Shown here in pieces: positions 16,962-24,556 of a stretch of 47,774 nucleotides of DNA. Each line of letters starts with the position of its first letter. Position 1 is the first letter of the stretch. The notes below the pieces were generated by a model that made no database searches, was not told the DNA's origin, and worked only from the letters and a program-made list of their open reading frames with translations. The position numbers and the translations under genes were made by a program. Location of the stretch: contig VBEY01000059.1 of assembly GCA_005889295.1 (NCBI GenBank), positions 1 to 47,774 on the forward strand, read 5' to 3'. Source of the DNA: Chloroflexota bacterium (lineage in GTDB: Bacteria > Chloroflexota > Limnocylindria > P2-11E).

Positions 16962-17617
16962 CGAGCAGCCAGGATGCGAGCGACGTCCGCATGGTCGCGC
17001 TCGGTCGCGATGTCCTGCGCGGTCTTCCCGTCCTTGTTCCTGATCGCTCGGTCCGCGCCGTACTTCAAGAGCAGGTCGAGGCTCGCGCGGTCGCCTGTGA
17101 ACGCGACCGTATGGAGTGGCGTGGAACCCGACTGGCTCTTCGCGTTCGGATCGGCTCCCCGGTCCAGCAACATCCGCACGATCTCGACGTCGCGGGTGCC
17201 CGCATCGGTCGCCACCGCGGAATGCAGGGGCGTGAAGCCGCCGTTGCGCGATGCGGGGCGCGGGTCAGCGCCGGCGTCGAGGAGGTAACGGACGACGTCG
17301 CGTCGCTTGAAGAAAGCGGCGAGGCCGAGAGGCGAGTAACCGTCCGGCGCGACGCCATTCGCCTGAGCGGGATCGCGCTCGACCATCTCGCGAACGCGTT
17401 CGGTGTCGCCGGCGGCCGCCGCCTCGAACACGGTGAGCTTCGGCCCTCGCCGAAGTATCGCCGTCGCGATGTCGTCCTGGCCGCGATAGAGCGCCGCCAG
17501 GATGGGCGAGAGCCCCGTATCGTCCCGCGCGTCGACGAGCGCCCTGTTCCCCTCCAGAAGCCTTTCCACCGCGGCCGTGTCGCCGCCCTTGATCGCCGAG
17601 AAAAGGTCCGTCGTCAT
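16958..17617 (-). CDS. Ankyrin-repeat protein
   Basis: A 219-residue protein made almost wholly of ankyrin repeats. Clear repeats are DGYSPLGLAAFFKRRDVVRYLLDAGADP, GFTPLHSAVATDAGTRDVEIVRMLLDRGADPN, SGSTPLHTVAFTGDRASLDLLLKYGAD and a C-terminal capping repeat, with weaker ones before them. No signal peptide or catalytic domain is visible, so it is a cytoplasmic protein-binding scaffold with unknown partner. A GGGAG lies six bases before the ATG, after a TATAAA stretch. It is monocistronic and shares its last bases with the convergent arginase gene. Confidence 0.88.
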   Translation of the reverse strand: MTTDLFSAIKGGDTAAVERLLEGNRALVDARDDTGLSPILAALYRGQDDIATAILRRGPKLTVFEAAAAGDTERVREMVERDPAQANGVAPDGYSPLGLAAFFKRRDVVRYLLDAGADPRPASRNGGFTPLHSAVATDAGTRDVEIVRMLLDRGADPNAKSQSGSTPLHTVAFTGDRASLDLLLKYGADRAIRNKDGKTAQDIATERDHADVARILAAR

Positions 17618-17681
17618 CTCAGACTCCCTTTATAGGAACGGACCCGGGCTGGGTCGGTCGTGCCTCTGTTCGACCGGGTCG

Positions 17682-17687
17682 TATCGT
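17682..17687 (+). promoter_or_regulatory. Possible -10 box (TATCGT) for the SGNH hydrolase gene
   Basis: TATCGT ends seven bases before the GTG start, without an SD. The same hexamer with the same seven-base gap occurs before the diaminopropionate ammonia-lyase gene on the other strand. Confidence 0.42.
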
Positions 17688-17694
17688 CCACAGC

Positions 17695-18366
17695 GTGAAA
17701 GTGCGCCAGCTGCTGATTCTGTGGCTCGTAATCCTCACGTCCTGCAGCTCGGCGGCGCCTTCGGCTCCGAGCTCGCTCGCAGCGACGGCCTCGCCTACAG
17801 GCCCCCCCGCCGTGAAGATCGCGGTTCTCGGCGACAGCATCGCCGCGGGGACGGGCGCGAGTGGGTTCGATGCTATCTGGTGGGTCCGCGCTCAGCTCGC
17901 ACTTCGACAGTCACGGCCCCTCGTGACATTCACTAACTTCGCGCAGGCTGGCTCCGGCGTTGACTATCTCGAACGGACGGCCCGGGTCGTCGATCCGAAA
18001 GACTATCGGATCGCCGTTGTTATCGAGGGACGGAACGATCAGATCGACGAAGCTGCGTGGCGCCCTCGATTCTCCGCGGTCGTGGAGGCGCTGGAGGCGA
18101 AGTCGATCACCGTAGTCCTCGGGACGTACCCGCCAGCGTTCGTGAACGGCGCTTTCTCCGAGTTTCCCCGCAATACGGTGATTCGCGCGATCGCCGAGGC
18201 GGGACACCGTCCGCTTCTAGACTTTGAGGCGCGGTGGCGCGCGGCTGGGCCGACGATGGCCGCCGGGTGGTACACCGATCAGGTGCACGCAAATGACCCC
18301 GGTCAGAAGATCGAGGCGGAGGTCGCAATCCCGATCCTCGAACCCCTGATCGCGAAGGGGCCGTAG
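17695..18366 (+). CDS. SGNH/GDSL hydrolase family lipoprotein
   Basis: A 223-residue exported esterase-like protein. The signal peptide ends in a lipobox-like LTSC, with C17 as likely lipidation site, followed by a Ser/Ala/Pro linker. The SGNH fold begins with the nucleophile block VLGDSIAAGTG (S48), followed by a block III-like EGRNDQ and a block V DQVHAND supplying the Asp and His. The glycine block (NFAQAGSGVDYL) is also present. Substrate unknown; family members deacylate carbohydrates, lipids or peptidoglycan. It is followed by a decayed MarR gene. Confidence 0.82.
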   Translation: MKVRQLLILWLVILTSCSSAAPSAPSSLAATASPTGPPAVKIAVLGDSIAAGTGASGFDAIWWVRAQLALRQSRPLVTFTNFAQAGSGVDYLERTARVVDPKDYRIAVVIEGRNDQIDEAAWRPRFSAVVEALEAKSITVVLGTYPPAFVNGAFSEFPRNTVIRAIAEAGHRPLLDFEARWRAAGPTMAAGWYTDQVHANDPGQKIEAEVAIPILEPLIAKGP

Positions 18367-18373
18367 TCGCTGA

Positions 18374-18706
18374 GTCGATGATCAGCTATCGGAGCTGGCC
18401 CGTGATGAGGTTGGCGACCTCGCCGCGGCCGAGCAGGTCCGCCCGCCGACGATGAGCCGGCTCGTTAGCGAGATGGAACGAGCCGGCGTCGCGCGCAAAG
18501 TGATCGACCGCGGTGATGCTCGTGTGGTGCGTGTGCACGCCACGCTGAGGGGCCTGTGTGCCCTGGCCCGCGGGCCGGCCATGCGCATCGAGGCCATCGC
18601 CGGCCTCTTGAGGCATCTCGATCCGGATGAGCTCGGCACGGTCGAGCGCGCCGTCGACACGATCGAGAATCTTCTCGGGCAACGCGCGGCATCCGCCCGG
18701 CGCTGA
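18374..18706 (+). pseudogene. MarR-family regulator remnant lacking its N terminus
   Basis: The frame from 18374 encodes a good MarR winged-helix core: LSELARDEVGDLAAAEQVRPPTMSRLVSEMERAGVARKV, then DARVVRVHATLRG and a C-terminal dimerisation helix ending in LLGQRAASARR. The N-terminal dimerisation helices are missing. The frame opens directly after a TGA at 18371 and has no start codon before an ATG at 18452, which lies inside the recognition helix. A protein from that ATG would be 84 residues and could not bind DNA normally. I read it as a decayed gene; a short non-DNA-binding remnant is possible. Confidence 0.65.
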
Positions 18707-18735
18707 CCGGTCTACCCTCATTGCAGGCGGAGGCC

Positions 18736-20838
18736 GTGCAGCTCAGCATCTACGACACCCTCCAGCGGCGCGTCGTCCCGCTCACCCCGCAGCGGACCGG
18801 CGAGGTGCGCATGTACACGTGCGGCCCGACGGTCTATCGCCCCGTTCACCTCGGCAACCTCCGTTCGTATCTGCTCGCGGATTGGCTGCGCCGGACGCTC
18901 GAGCATTTCGGTAACACCGTGGTCGCGGTCAAGAACATCACCGACGTCGGGCACATGCGCCAGGACGCGGTGGAACGAGGCGAGGACAAGGTCATCGCGG
19001 CGGCCCTGGCCGAGGGCAAGACGCCAAAGGAGATCGCCGAGTTCTACGAGACGCGTTTCCACGAAGACGAGCGTCGGCTCGGGATCCTTCCGGCGACGCA
19101 CTTTCCGCGCGCCACCGATCACGTCCCCGAAATGATCTCCATCATCGAGCGGCTCATCGCCCGCGGGCTCGCCTACCAGGTTGAAGGCGCCGTCTATTTC
19201 GCGGTGAAGCGGTTTTCCGGCTACGGAAGGCTCTCCGGCAATGTCGGCGAGGCGCTGCGGCAGGGCGTGCGTGGCGACCTCGATCCAAAGAAGCGCGACC
19301 CAGCCGACTTCGCGCTCTGGAAGAAAGCCGAGGCCGGCCGCGCGCTGACGTGGGATTCACCGTGGGGCCCCGGGTTTCCGGGGTGGCACATCGAGTGTTC
19401 GGCGATGAGCACGAAGTACCTCGGCGAGCGTTTCGATCTGCACACCGGCGGCGTCGACAACATCTTTCCGCACCACGAGGACGAGATCGCGCAATCCGAG
19501 GGCGCGTACGGTCACGCCTCCGTCGGGCACTGGGTGCACGGCCAGCACCTCCTCGCCGACGGCGTGAAGATGGCGAAGTCGGCGCGCAACACCGTGACCA
19601 TCGACGAGATGGTCGAACTCGGGATCGATCCGCTCGCCTTCCGCTATCAGTGCCTCCTCACGCACTACCGGACGCGCATGCAGTTTTCGCTGGGCGCGCT
19701 GCGACAGGCCGCCGAGGCGCTCGACCATCTTCGCCAGCGCGTGCGCCACTGGTCGCAGGTGCCGCAGGGCGATCCGACCCATACCGCGCTCGACCAACGC
19801 TGGATCGATCCCTTCGCTCGCGCGCTCGCCGACGATCTCAACCTTCCAGCGGCGGTCGCCTGGCTGCAGTCATGCGCGGTCGATCGCGCGATCTCGGACA
19901 CGGAGCGCCTCGCGGTCTTCCTCGAAGCGGATAAGGTCCTCGGCCTCGATCTCGCCTCGGTCGCCGCCGAGCACGCGAAGGCGTCGAGGATCAGGCCGCC
20001 GATCGCGCCGTCATATCCCGCGGCGACCGTCGCGTCCCGGCGCGCGAGCGGAGGACGATCTCGTCGGCAAAAGAGCTGCCCGATCGCAGGGGCCAGCCTG
20101 CCTCGCGCTCGTGGACCGTCGGCATCGTCACGCGCGAGTACCCGGGCGATTTCGCGCGCTGTCTCGCCGGCGTACTCGCCTCGCTGCCGGCGGACGGCGA
20201 AGTCTTCATCGTCGACTCAGGTTCCGGAGATGAGGCGCAGCACGGCATCGCCGACATCGCCACGCGTGATGGTCGCGTCGAGGCCTACTTCGCCGATCGC
20301 GATCTCGGCGAGGGCGCCGCTCGGAACGCGCTCGTCCGCGTCGCGCGTGGCCGGATGGTCCTCATGCTGGATTGCTCAGTCGAGATCACGGGCGATCTCT
20401 TTTCCCCCCTGGCCGAGGTCCTCGCCGATGAGGCCGTCGGTCTTGCGGGACCGTGGGCCCTCCGCACCACCGACCTCAAGCACTTCGATGAGGTCACGAG
20501 CGGCGAGGCTGAGGCGGTGCAAGGGTATTGCGCCGCGGCGCGACGCGATGTCCTTCTCGAAGTCGGCGGCTTTGACGAGCGGTACCGCTTCTATCGGAAT
20601 CTCGACATCGCGATATCGCTCGCCGCGCGGGAGCGGGGGTACCGCGTCGTCGCGCTCGGGGCGGACCGCGCACGGAGGCACGAACACCGCGTCTGGGAGT
20701 CGCTCTCCGAGGAGGAGCGCCTCAAACGGAGCCGCCGCAACTTCGATCGCATGTACCGGCGGTTTCACGGCAAGCCCGTCCTGGTCGGCGGGAGCAGGGG
20801 TTGACGCGCGGGCGGTTGATCCTCGTCGGATCGGGTGA
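18736..20838 (+). CDS. cysS: Cysteinyl-tRNA synthetase, frame lost near its C terminus
   Basis: Class I aminoacyl-tRNA synthetase charging tRNA-Cys. From the GTG at 18736: YTCGPTVY (27-34, zinc ligand C29), the HIGH-equivalent HLGN (38-41), second zinc cysteine C221 in WHIECSAM, GGVDNIFPHHEDE (238-250), and the KMSKS loop as KMAKS (278-282). Homology is good to VLGLDLA near base 19955. Beyond about 19990 this frame becomes Arg/Ser-rich noise and runs without a stop to 20838, through a glycosyltransferase in another frame. The final tRNA-binding helices are not readable in this frame, so an indel (sequencing error or mutation) is likely. A TTG at 18721 is an alternative start. Confidence 0.85.
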   Translation: MQLSIYDTLQRRVVPLTPQRTGEVRMYTCGPTVYRPVHLGNLRSYLLADWLRRTLEHFGNTVVAVKNITDVGHMRQDAVERGEDKVIAAALAEGKTPKEIAEFYETRFHEDERRLGILPATHFPRATDHVPEMISIIERLIARGLAYQVEGAVYFAVKRFSGYGRLSGNVGEALRQGVRGDLDPKKRDPADFALWKKAEAGRALTWDSPWGPGFPGWHIECSAMSTKYLGERFDLHTGGVDNIFPHHEDEIAQSEGAYGHASVGHWVHGQHLLADGVKMAKSARNTVTIDEMVELGIDPLAFRYQCLLTHYRTRMQFSLGALRQAAEALDHLRQRVRHWSQVPQGDPTHTALDQRWIDPFARALADDLNLPAAVAWLQSCAVDRAISDTERLAVFLEADKVLGLDLASVAAEHAKASRIRPPIAPSYPAATVASRRASGGRSRRQKSCPIAGASLPRARGPSASSRASTRAISRAVSPAYSPRCRRTAKSSSSTQVPEMRRSTASPTSPRVMVASRPTSPIAISARAPLGTRSSASRVAGWSSCWIAQSRSRAISFPPWPRSSPMRPSVLRDRGPSAPPTSSTSMRSRAARLRRCKGIAPRRDAMSFSKSAALTSGTASIGISTSRYRSPRGSGGTASSRSGRTAHGGTNTASGSRSPRRSASNGAAATSIACTGGFTASPSWSAGAGVDARAVDPRRIG
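20103..20804 (+). CDS. Family 2-like glycosyltransferase, no start codon in frame
   Basis: This frame, open from 19935 to the stop at 20802, encodes a GT-A type domain: WTVGIVTREYPGDFARCL (Rossmann first strand), VFIVDSGSGDEA, ARNALVRVARGRMVLMLDCSVEITGD (the DxD-like region reads LDCSVE), and a GGFDERYRFYRNLDIAISLAARERGY segment typical of GT2 enzymes. No ATG, GTG or TTG occurs in frame before an ATG at 20355, which would cut off the nucleotide-binding half. The frame continues upstream into the cysS tail. Hence it is either fused to CysS through an indel, started from a rare codon, or defective. The sugar and acceptor are unknown. It overlaps the next gene by TTGA. Confidence 0.6.
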   Translation, partial: SRSWTVGIVTREYPGDFARCLAGVLASLPADGEVFIVDSGSGDEAQHGIADIATRDGRVEAYFADRDLGEGAARNALVRVARGRMVLMLDCSVEITGDLFSPLAEVLADEAVGLAGPWALRTTDLKHFDEVTSGEAEAVQGYCAAARRDVLLEVGGFDERYRFYRNLDIAISLAARERGYRVVALGADRARRHEHRVWESLSEEERLKRSRRNFDRMYRRFHGKPVLVGGSRG

Positions 20839-21541
20839 GTTCACGCCGGCGATGGACGACCTCGATCGCGAGATCCTCGACGGGGTCGGGAAACCACGCG
20901 CGCGCGTCGCGATCGTCCCGACCGCATCCGGCCTCGAGGACACGCCGGAGAGTTGGGCCGAGCTCGGGAAGACGCATTTCGCGGCGCTCGGCGCCGACGT
21001 CGTCCCGGTCATGGTGTTGCGGCGTGACGATGCCCGCGAGCGCCGCTGGACCGAGGCCCTCGGGGACGTGGATTGGATCTACTTCTCCGGCGGGCGCCCG
21101 CAACACGCGATCAACGTGCTCGCCGGGACGCCGTTCTGGGACGAGGTCGTACGCCGACACCGGTCAGGTGCCGTGCTCGCGGGCGCGAGCGCCGGCGCGA
21201 TGATGCTCGGTGAAAAGAGCTACGCCCCAGACGAGTTCGACGCCGCCGGGCTCCCCCAGCGCGTATCCGTGCGCGACGGACTCGGCGTTCTCGACGGCCA
21301 TTTCGTCGTCCCGCACTTCGACCTGCTCGCGCAATTCCCAGCCGAGCGTATCCAGGCGTGGATCGCAGTCTGGCCCGAGGGTTTGCGCGGCATCGGGATC
21401 GACGAGGACACCGCGGTCGTCGAGGGAGCCGACGGCTGGAGAGTCTACGGACGCGGCCGCGCGGTCACGATGACCTCGTTCGACCGGCAACAGGTACACC
21501 CGGCAGGCACGCGCTTCGACAGCATCCCGATCCGTATCTGA
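20801..21541 (+). CDS. Peptidase S51 / cyanophycinase-like protein
   Basis: A 246-residue member of the type 1 glutamine-amidotransferase-like S51 family. The strand ILVGSGEFTPAM opens the fold; YFSGGRPQHAINVL (about 94-107) is the typical GG turn, and the nucleophile elbow GASAGAMML (about 128-136) contains the serine of the S51 family. GLGVLDGHFVVPHFD supplies a candidate histidine. Such enzymes are cyanophycinase or dipeptidase E relatives; no cyanophycin synthetase is present, so the substrate is open. TTG start overlapping the preceding stop (TTGA). Confidence 0.85.
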   Translation: MTRGRLILVGSGEFTPAMDDLDREILDGVGKPRARVAIVPTASGLEDTPESWAELGKTHFAALGADVVPVMVLRRDDARERRWTEALGDVDWIYFSGGRPQHAINVLAGTPFWDEVVRRHRSGAVLAGASAGAMMLGEKSYAPDEFDAAGLPQRVSVRDGLGVLDGHFVVPHFDLLAQFPAERIQAWIAVWPEGLRGIGIDEDTAVVEGADGWRVYGRGRAVTMTSFDRQQVHPAGTRFDSIPIRI

Positions 21542-21597
21542 GACCCAGCGCCCTGCACTCGTCCGATGGGCCTATGGCCGCGGGGCCATCCGGTCGG

Positions 21598-21603
21598 TAA
21601 CGT
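21598..21603 (+). promoter_or_regulatory. Possible -10 box (TAACGT) upstream of the membrane protein
   Basis: TAACGT ends nine bases before the TTG at 21613, again without an SD. It is the weakest of this set because the start codon of the following gene is itself uncertain. Confidence 0.3.
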
Positions 21604-21612
21604 TCCCATCGC

Positions 21613-22248
21613 TTGGTCACCTGGTCGCTCATCCTTGGGGCTCTCGCGCATCGAAGCGCTCTCGTGCGCCTCGCGACCGCGGCCACGATCGGTGTGATCG
21701 GCTTCGTCGTGGCCTGGACCGTCGCCTATGTGGTGCTGCCCGAGGGGGCGACGCGTTTCACGCTCGGGCTCCTGCCCGCTCTCGACGCGCGCGCGGACTC
21801 CACCGGCGTGGCGGCGACGCTCTTTGTTTGGAATGCCGGGTTCGGCTTCGGGGTCATCGCTCTCGCGAGCCTCTACAGCATCGGTCCGATCTCGCTCGCC
21901 TACTTCGCACCGTGGACGTGGCTCATACGGTTCGGCATCGCGCTCGGCACCAACTCCTTCGCCCTCGTCGCCCCGGGTGCGCGCATCGCGCCGCTCGACC
22001 TCCGCTCGATCGTCTCGCACGCGGGAATTCCAGAGCTCGTTGCGTACATCGTCCTCGCGACCGTGCTCGCCAATGCCTCGCTCTGGCGACAGCGCCGGAT
22101 CACCGACCGACACCTCGTTCGTGTCCGGCATCTGCGGGACATCCGCCTCACGCCACTCGAGCTCTCGCTCGTCGCAGTCGCGTTCGTCCTTCTCGCGGGT
22201 GCCGCGCTCATCGAGACCTCGCAGATCGCGCGACTGCAGTCCCTGTAG
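21613..22248 (+). CDS. Polytopic membrane protein, function unknown (possibly SpoIIM-like)
   Basis: A 211-residue protein with about five hydrophobic segments: LATAATIGVIGFVVAWTVAYVV, LFVWNAGFGFGVIALASLYSI, a SLAYFAPWTWLIRFGIALG region, GIPELVAYIVLATVLANASLW, and a C-terminal helix LSLVAVAFVLLAGAALIE. The WNAGFGFG..HAGIPELVAY pattern recalls the SpoIIM/DUF95 family, which has an HG.pE motif before a membrane helix, but the match is weak. A GTG at 21664 is an alternative start that still keeps all the helices. It stands between the S51 gene and fabF. Confidence 0.65.
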   Translation: MVTWSLILGALAHRSALVRLATAATIGVIGFVVAWTVAYVVLPEGATRFTLGLLPALDARADSTGVAATLFVWNAGFGFGVIALASLYSIGPISLAYFAPWTWLIRFGIALGTNSFALVAPGARIAPLDLRSIVSHAGIPELVAYIVLATVLANASLWRQRRITDRHLVRVRHLRDIRLTPLELSLVAVAFVLLAGAALIETSQIARLQSL

Positions 22249-22262
22249 AAAAACCGCCTCGC

Positions 22263-22268
22263 TAGACT
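22263..22268 (+). promoter_or_regulatory. Possible -10 box (TAGACT) for a leaderless fabF transcript
   Basis: TAGACT ends six bases before the fabF ATG, with no SD. Same hexamer as before fabD and fabZ. Confidence 0.48.
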
Positions 22269-22274
22269 CGGATC

Positions 22275-23525
22275 ATGCAGAACGGCGAGCGCCGCCGTGT
22301 CGTGGTGACGGGTCTCGGCATGATCACCCCCCTCGGCTCGACGGTGGAAAAGACGTGGGACGGCGTCGTCGCGGGGAGGAGCGGGATCGGACCGATCACC
22401 CGCTTTGACCCGACGGGCCTCGAAACGACGATCGCCGGGGAGGTCCGCGACTTCGATCCGCTCGACTACATGGATCGCAAGGAGATCCGCCGCTCCGACC
22501 GCTTCGTGCACTTCGCCGTCGCGTCCGCCGGTCAAGCGCTCAAGTCGGCCCGTCTCGAGATCACGCCAGAGCTCGCGCCCCGGATCGGCGTCGCGTTCGG
22601 GTCGGGCATCGGCGGTGTCGAGACACTCGTCGAGCAGGTCCTCGTTCACGACAAGGATCCGCGGAAGGTTTCCCCGTTCCTGATTCCGATGATGATCATC
22701 GACATGGCGGCCGGCGAGATCGCGATGAAGTACCGCGCCAAGGGCCCGAACATGGGCCACGTTTCGGCCTGCGCGTCGAGCGCGAACGCCGTTGGCGAAG
22801 CGGCGGAGATCATTCGTCGCGGGCAGGCCGATGTGATGCTCGCTGGCGGAGCCGAGGCGGGCCTCATCAAGATCGCGATCGGGGCGTTCAACCAGGCACG
22901 TGCCCTCTCCACGCGGAACGACGCGCCCGAGAAGGCCTCGCGCCCATTCGACAAGGATCGCGACGGATTCGTCTTCAGTGAAGGCGCGGGCTGCCTCGTG
23001 CTCGAGGACCTCGAGTTCGCGCGGGCCCGCGGCGCGACGATCCTCGCGGAGTTCCTTGGCTACGGGATGTCGGCCGACTCGTACCACGTCACGGCGCCGC
23101 CGCCCGGGGGCGAGGGCGCGGTGCGCGCGATGCGCATGGCCATCGCGGACGCTGGCGTGAAGCCCGACGCGATCGGCTACGTGAACGCCCATGGCACGTC
23201 GACACAAGCGAACGATGGCGCCGAGACCGCCGCGCTCAAGACGGTCTTCGGCGATCACGCGCGCACGCTCGCGGTCTCGTCGACCAAATCGATGATCGGA
23301 CACACGCTCGGCGCGGCCGGGGCGATCGAAGCCGCGCTCTGCATTCTCGGGATGCGAAACGGGGTCCTTCCACCGACGATCAATCAGGTCACCCGCGACC
23401 CCGAATGCGATCTCGACTACGTCCCGAACCGCGCGCGCAAAACGAAGGTCGACGTGTCGCTCTCGAACTCGATGGGGTTCGGCGGGCACAACGTCGCCCT
23501 CGTCATCCGTCGGGAGGCCGCCTGA
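22275..23525 (+). CDS. fabF: 3-oxoacyl-ACP synthase II
   Basis: A 416-residue elongating condensing enzyme that adds malonyl-ACP units to acyl-ACP. The thiolase-fold catalytic triad is complete: C166 in SACASS, H306 in NAHGTST and H343 in GHTLGAAGA. The opening VVVTGLGMITPLG and the closing NSMGFGGHNVALVI are standard for FabF. Length is normal. The stop codon TGA shares a base with the ATG of accB, so the condensing enzyme and the biotin carrier are coupled; fabF next to accB is less common than accB next to accC. Confidence 0.96.
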   Translation: MQNGERRRVVVTGLGMITPLGSTVEKTWDGVVAGRSGIGPITRFDPTGLETTIAGEVRDFDPLDYMDRKEIRRSDRFVHFAVASAGQALKSARLEITPELAPRIGVAFGSGIGGVETLVEQVLVHDKDPRKVSPFLIPMMIIDMAAGEIAMKYRAKGPNMGHVSACASSANAVGEAAEIIRRGQADVMLAGGAEAGLIKIAIGAFNQARALSTRNDAPEKASRPFDKDRDGFVFSEGAGCLVLEDLEFARARGATILAEFLGYGMSADSYHVTAPPPGGEGAVRAMRMAIADAGVKPDAIGYVNAHGTSTQANDGAETAALKTVFGDHARTLAVSSTKSMIGHTLGAAGAIEAALCILGMRNGVLPPTINQVTRDPECDLDYVPNRARKTKVDVSLSNSMGFGGHNVALVIRREAA

Positions 23526-23983
23526 TGCCGGATCCCCGCAAGGTCCGCGCCGACGCGAACGCGCTCGTCGCGGAGCTTCTCGAGCGCCTCGCGCGCGACG
23601 AGGTCAGCGAGCTGGAAGTGAAGCGAGGCGGCGTCCGTGTGCGCGTCGCGAAGGATGGCGCGCGTGTCGCGGCGAGCGCCCCCGGCGCTTCCGCCCCCGC
23701 GCCGCACGTGCCGTCAGCGGTGCCAGCCCAGCCGGCGACGGAGCTGCCGACCGTCAATGCGCCGCTCACGGGGATCTTCTACCGGGCCTCGTCGCCTCAG
23801 ACGGAGGCCTTCGTGCAGGTCGGTTCGAAAGTGGAATCTGGCGACGTCATCGGCCTGATCGAGGCGATGAAGCTCTTCAACGAGATTCGCTCGACGGTTT
23901 CGGGAAGGGTGCGCCGTATCTTCGCCGAGAACGGCCAGCTCGTGCGCGCACATCAACCCTTGCTCGAGGTCGAGCCGGTATGA
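23525..23983 (+). CDS. accB: Biotin carboxyl carrier protein of acetyl-CoA carboxylase
   Basis: A 152-residue BCCP. The N-terminal helix region (1-40) is followed by an Ala/Pro linker (about 48-75) and the biotinyl domain (78-152). The biotinylation site is K116 in EAMKLFNEI (113-121), and the domain ends with GQLVRAHQPLLEV. The protruding thumb region IFYRASSPQTEAFVQVGS, typical of true acetyl-CoA carboxylase BCCPs, is present. It is the substrate of the BirA encoded at 5303-6061. It overlaps fabF by one base and the YHS gene by four bases. Confidence 0.96.
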   Translation: MPDPRKVRADANALVAELLERLARDEVSELEVKRGGVRVRVAKDGARVAASAPGASAPAPHVPSAVPAQPATELPTVNAPLTGIFYRASSPQTEAFVQVGSKVESGDVIGLIEAMKLFNEIRSTVSGRVRRIFAENGQLVRAHQPLLEVEPV

Positions 23984-24153
23984 GCGCAGCGCGCTGCGTC
24001 ATCTGCGGCGTGCCGCTCGCCGAAGGGGCCATCCGGGTGCGTTACGAGGACCGCATCTATGCGTTCGACTCACCGAAGTGCAAACGCATCTTTCAGGAGA
24101 ACCCGGATCGGTATCTGGACGCCACCGGCGACGTGCTCGAGGAGCCGCGCTAG
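23980..24153 (+). CDS. Small YHS-domain-like metal-binding protein
   Basis: A 57-residue protein. It contains a CVIC pair near the N terminus (residues 6-9), then VRYEDRIYAFDSPKCKRIFQENPDRYL, which is the core of a YHS/TRASH-type domain: an aromatic strand, the DSPKCKRIF helix with its cysteine, and the NPDRYL end. Such domains bind a single metal ion and often serve as metal sensors or chaperones. The ATG overlaps the accB stop (ATGA), so it is made with AccB. A link to the carboxylase is only suggested by position. Confidence 0.75.
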   Translation: MSAARCVICGVPLAEGAIRVRYEDRIYAFDSPKCKRIFQENPDRYLDATGDVLEEPR

Positions 24154-24491
24154 GCGGAGGCTCGCTCCACCGCGGCGGTGATAACCGAGCGGATGAGGTT
24201 CGCGGGCATCCGATCGCTGACGTAGGCGATCGCGCGCATGAGCGGAGCGGGATCGCTCGCCCGGACCTGCACCGCGTAGACGACGGTAGGGACGCGGTCG
24301 GCAAGCTCCTCCACCACCGCCGCGTCCGCTTTTCCGTACGAGCTCAAGATGGCGAAAGGCGCGTCAGCCTCGACTTCCGACGGGTCCTCCACGCGAAACA
24401 GCGAGAAGGGCAGCTCGACCGACCGCAGAAGTCGGAAAACACTGCCGTACGGATCGACGACGGGGATCGCGACGTCCAGCGCCATGGCCAT
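24150..24491 (-). CDS. Hypothetical protein, possibly a degenerate receiver-like domain
   Basis: A soluble protein of 113 residues from the ATG at 24491 (132 residues from a TTG at 24548). It alternates strands and helices: VAIPVVDPYGSVFRLLRSV, FAILSSYGKADAAVVEELADRV and PTVVYAVQVRASDPAPLMRAIAYVSDRM. This recalls the beta-alpha order of a receiver domain, but the acidic pocket and phosphorylated aspartate are not evident, so I do not assign it. It converges on the YHS gene with a four-base overlap of the ends. Confidence 0.5.
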   Translation of the reverse strand: MAMALDVAIPVVDPYGSVFRLLRSVELPFSLFRVEDPSEVEADAPFAILSSYGKADAAVVEELADRVPTVVYAVQVRASDPAPLMRAIAYVSDRMPANLIRSVITAAVERASA

Positions 24492-24556
24492 TTCGACGCC
24501 AGATTCGTGCGGACGCCGAATGGCGAGAACGCCCGGGCGGGGGAACAAGGTCCCCC

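Noticed and set aside
18721-20838. CysS as a genuine 700-residue protein
   Set aside because: The last 280 residues are Ser/Arg/Ala-rich and exactly overlie a well-formed glycosyltransferase in another frame, so they are read-through of an out-of-frame sequence.
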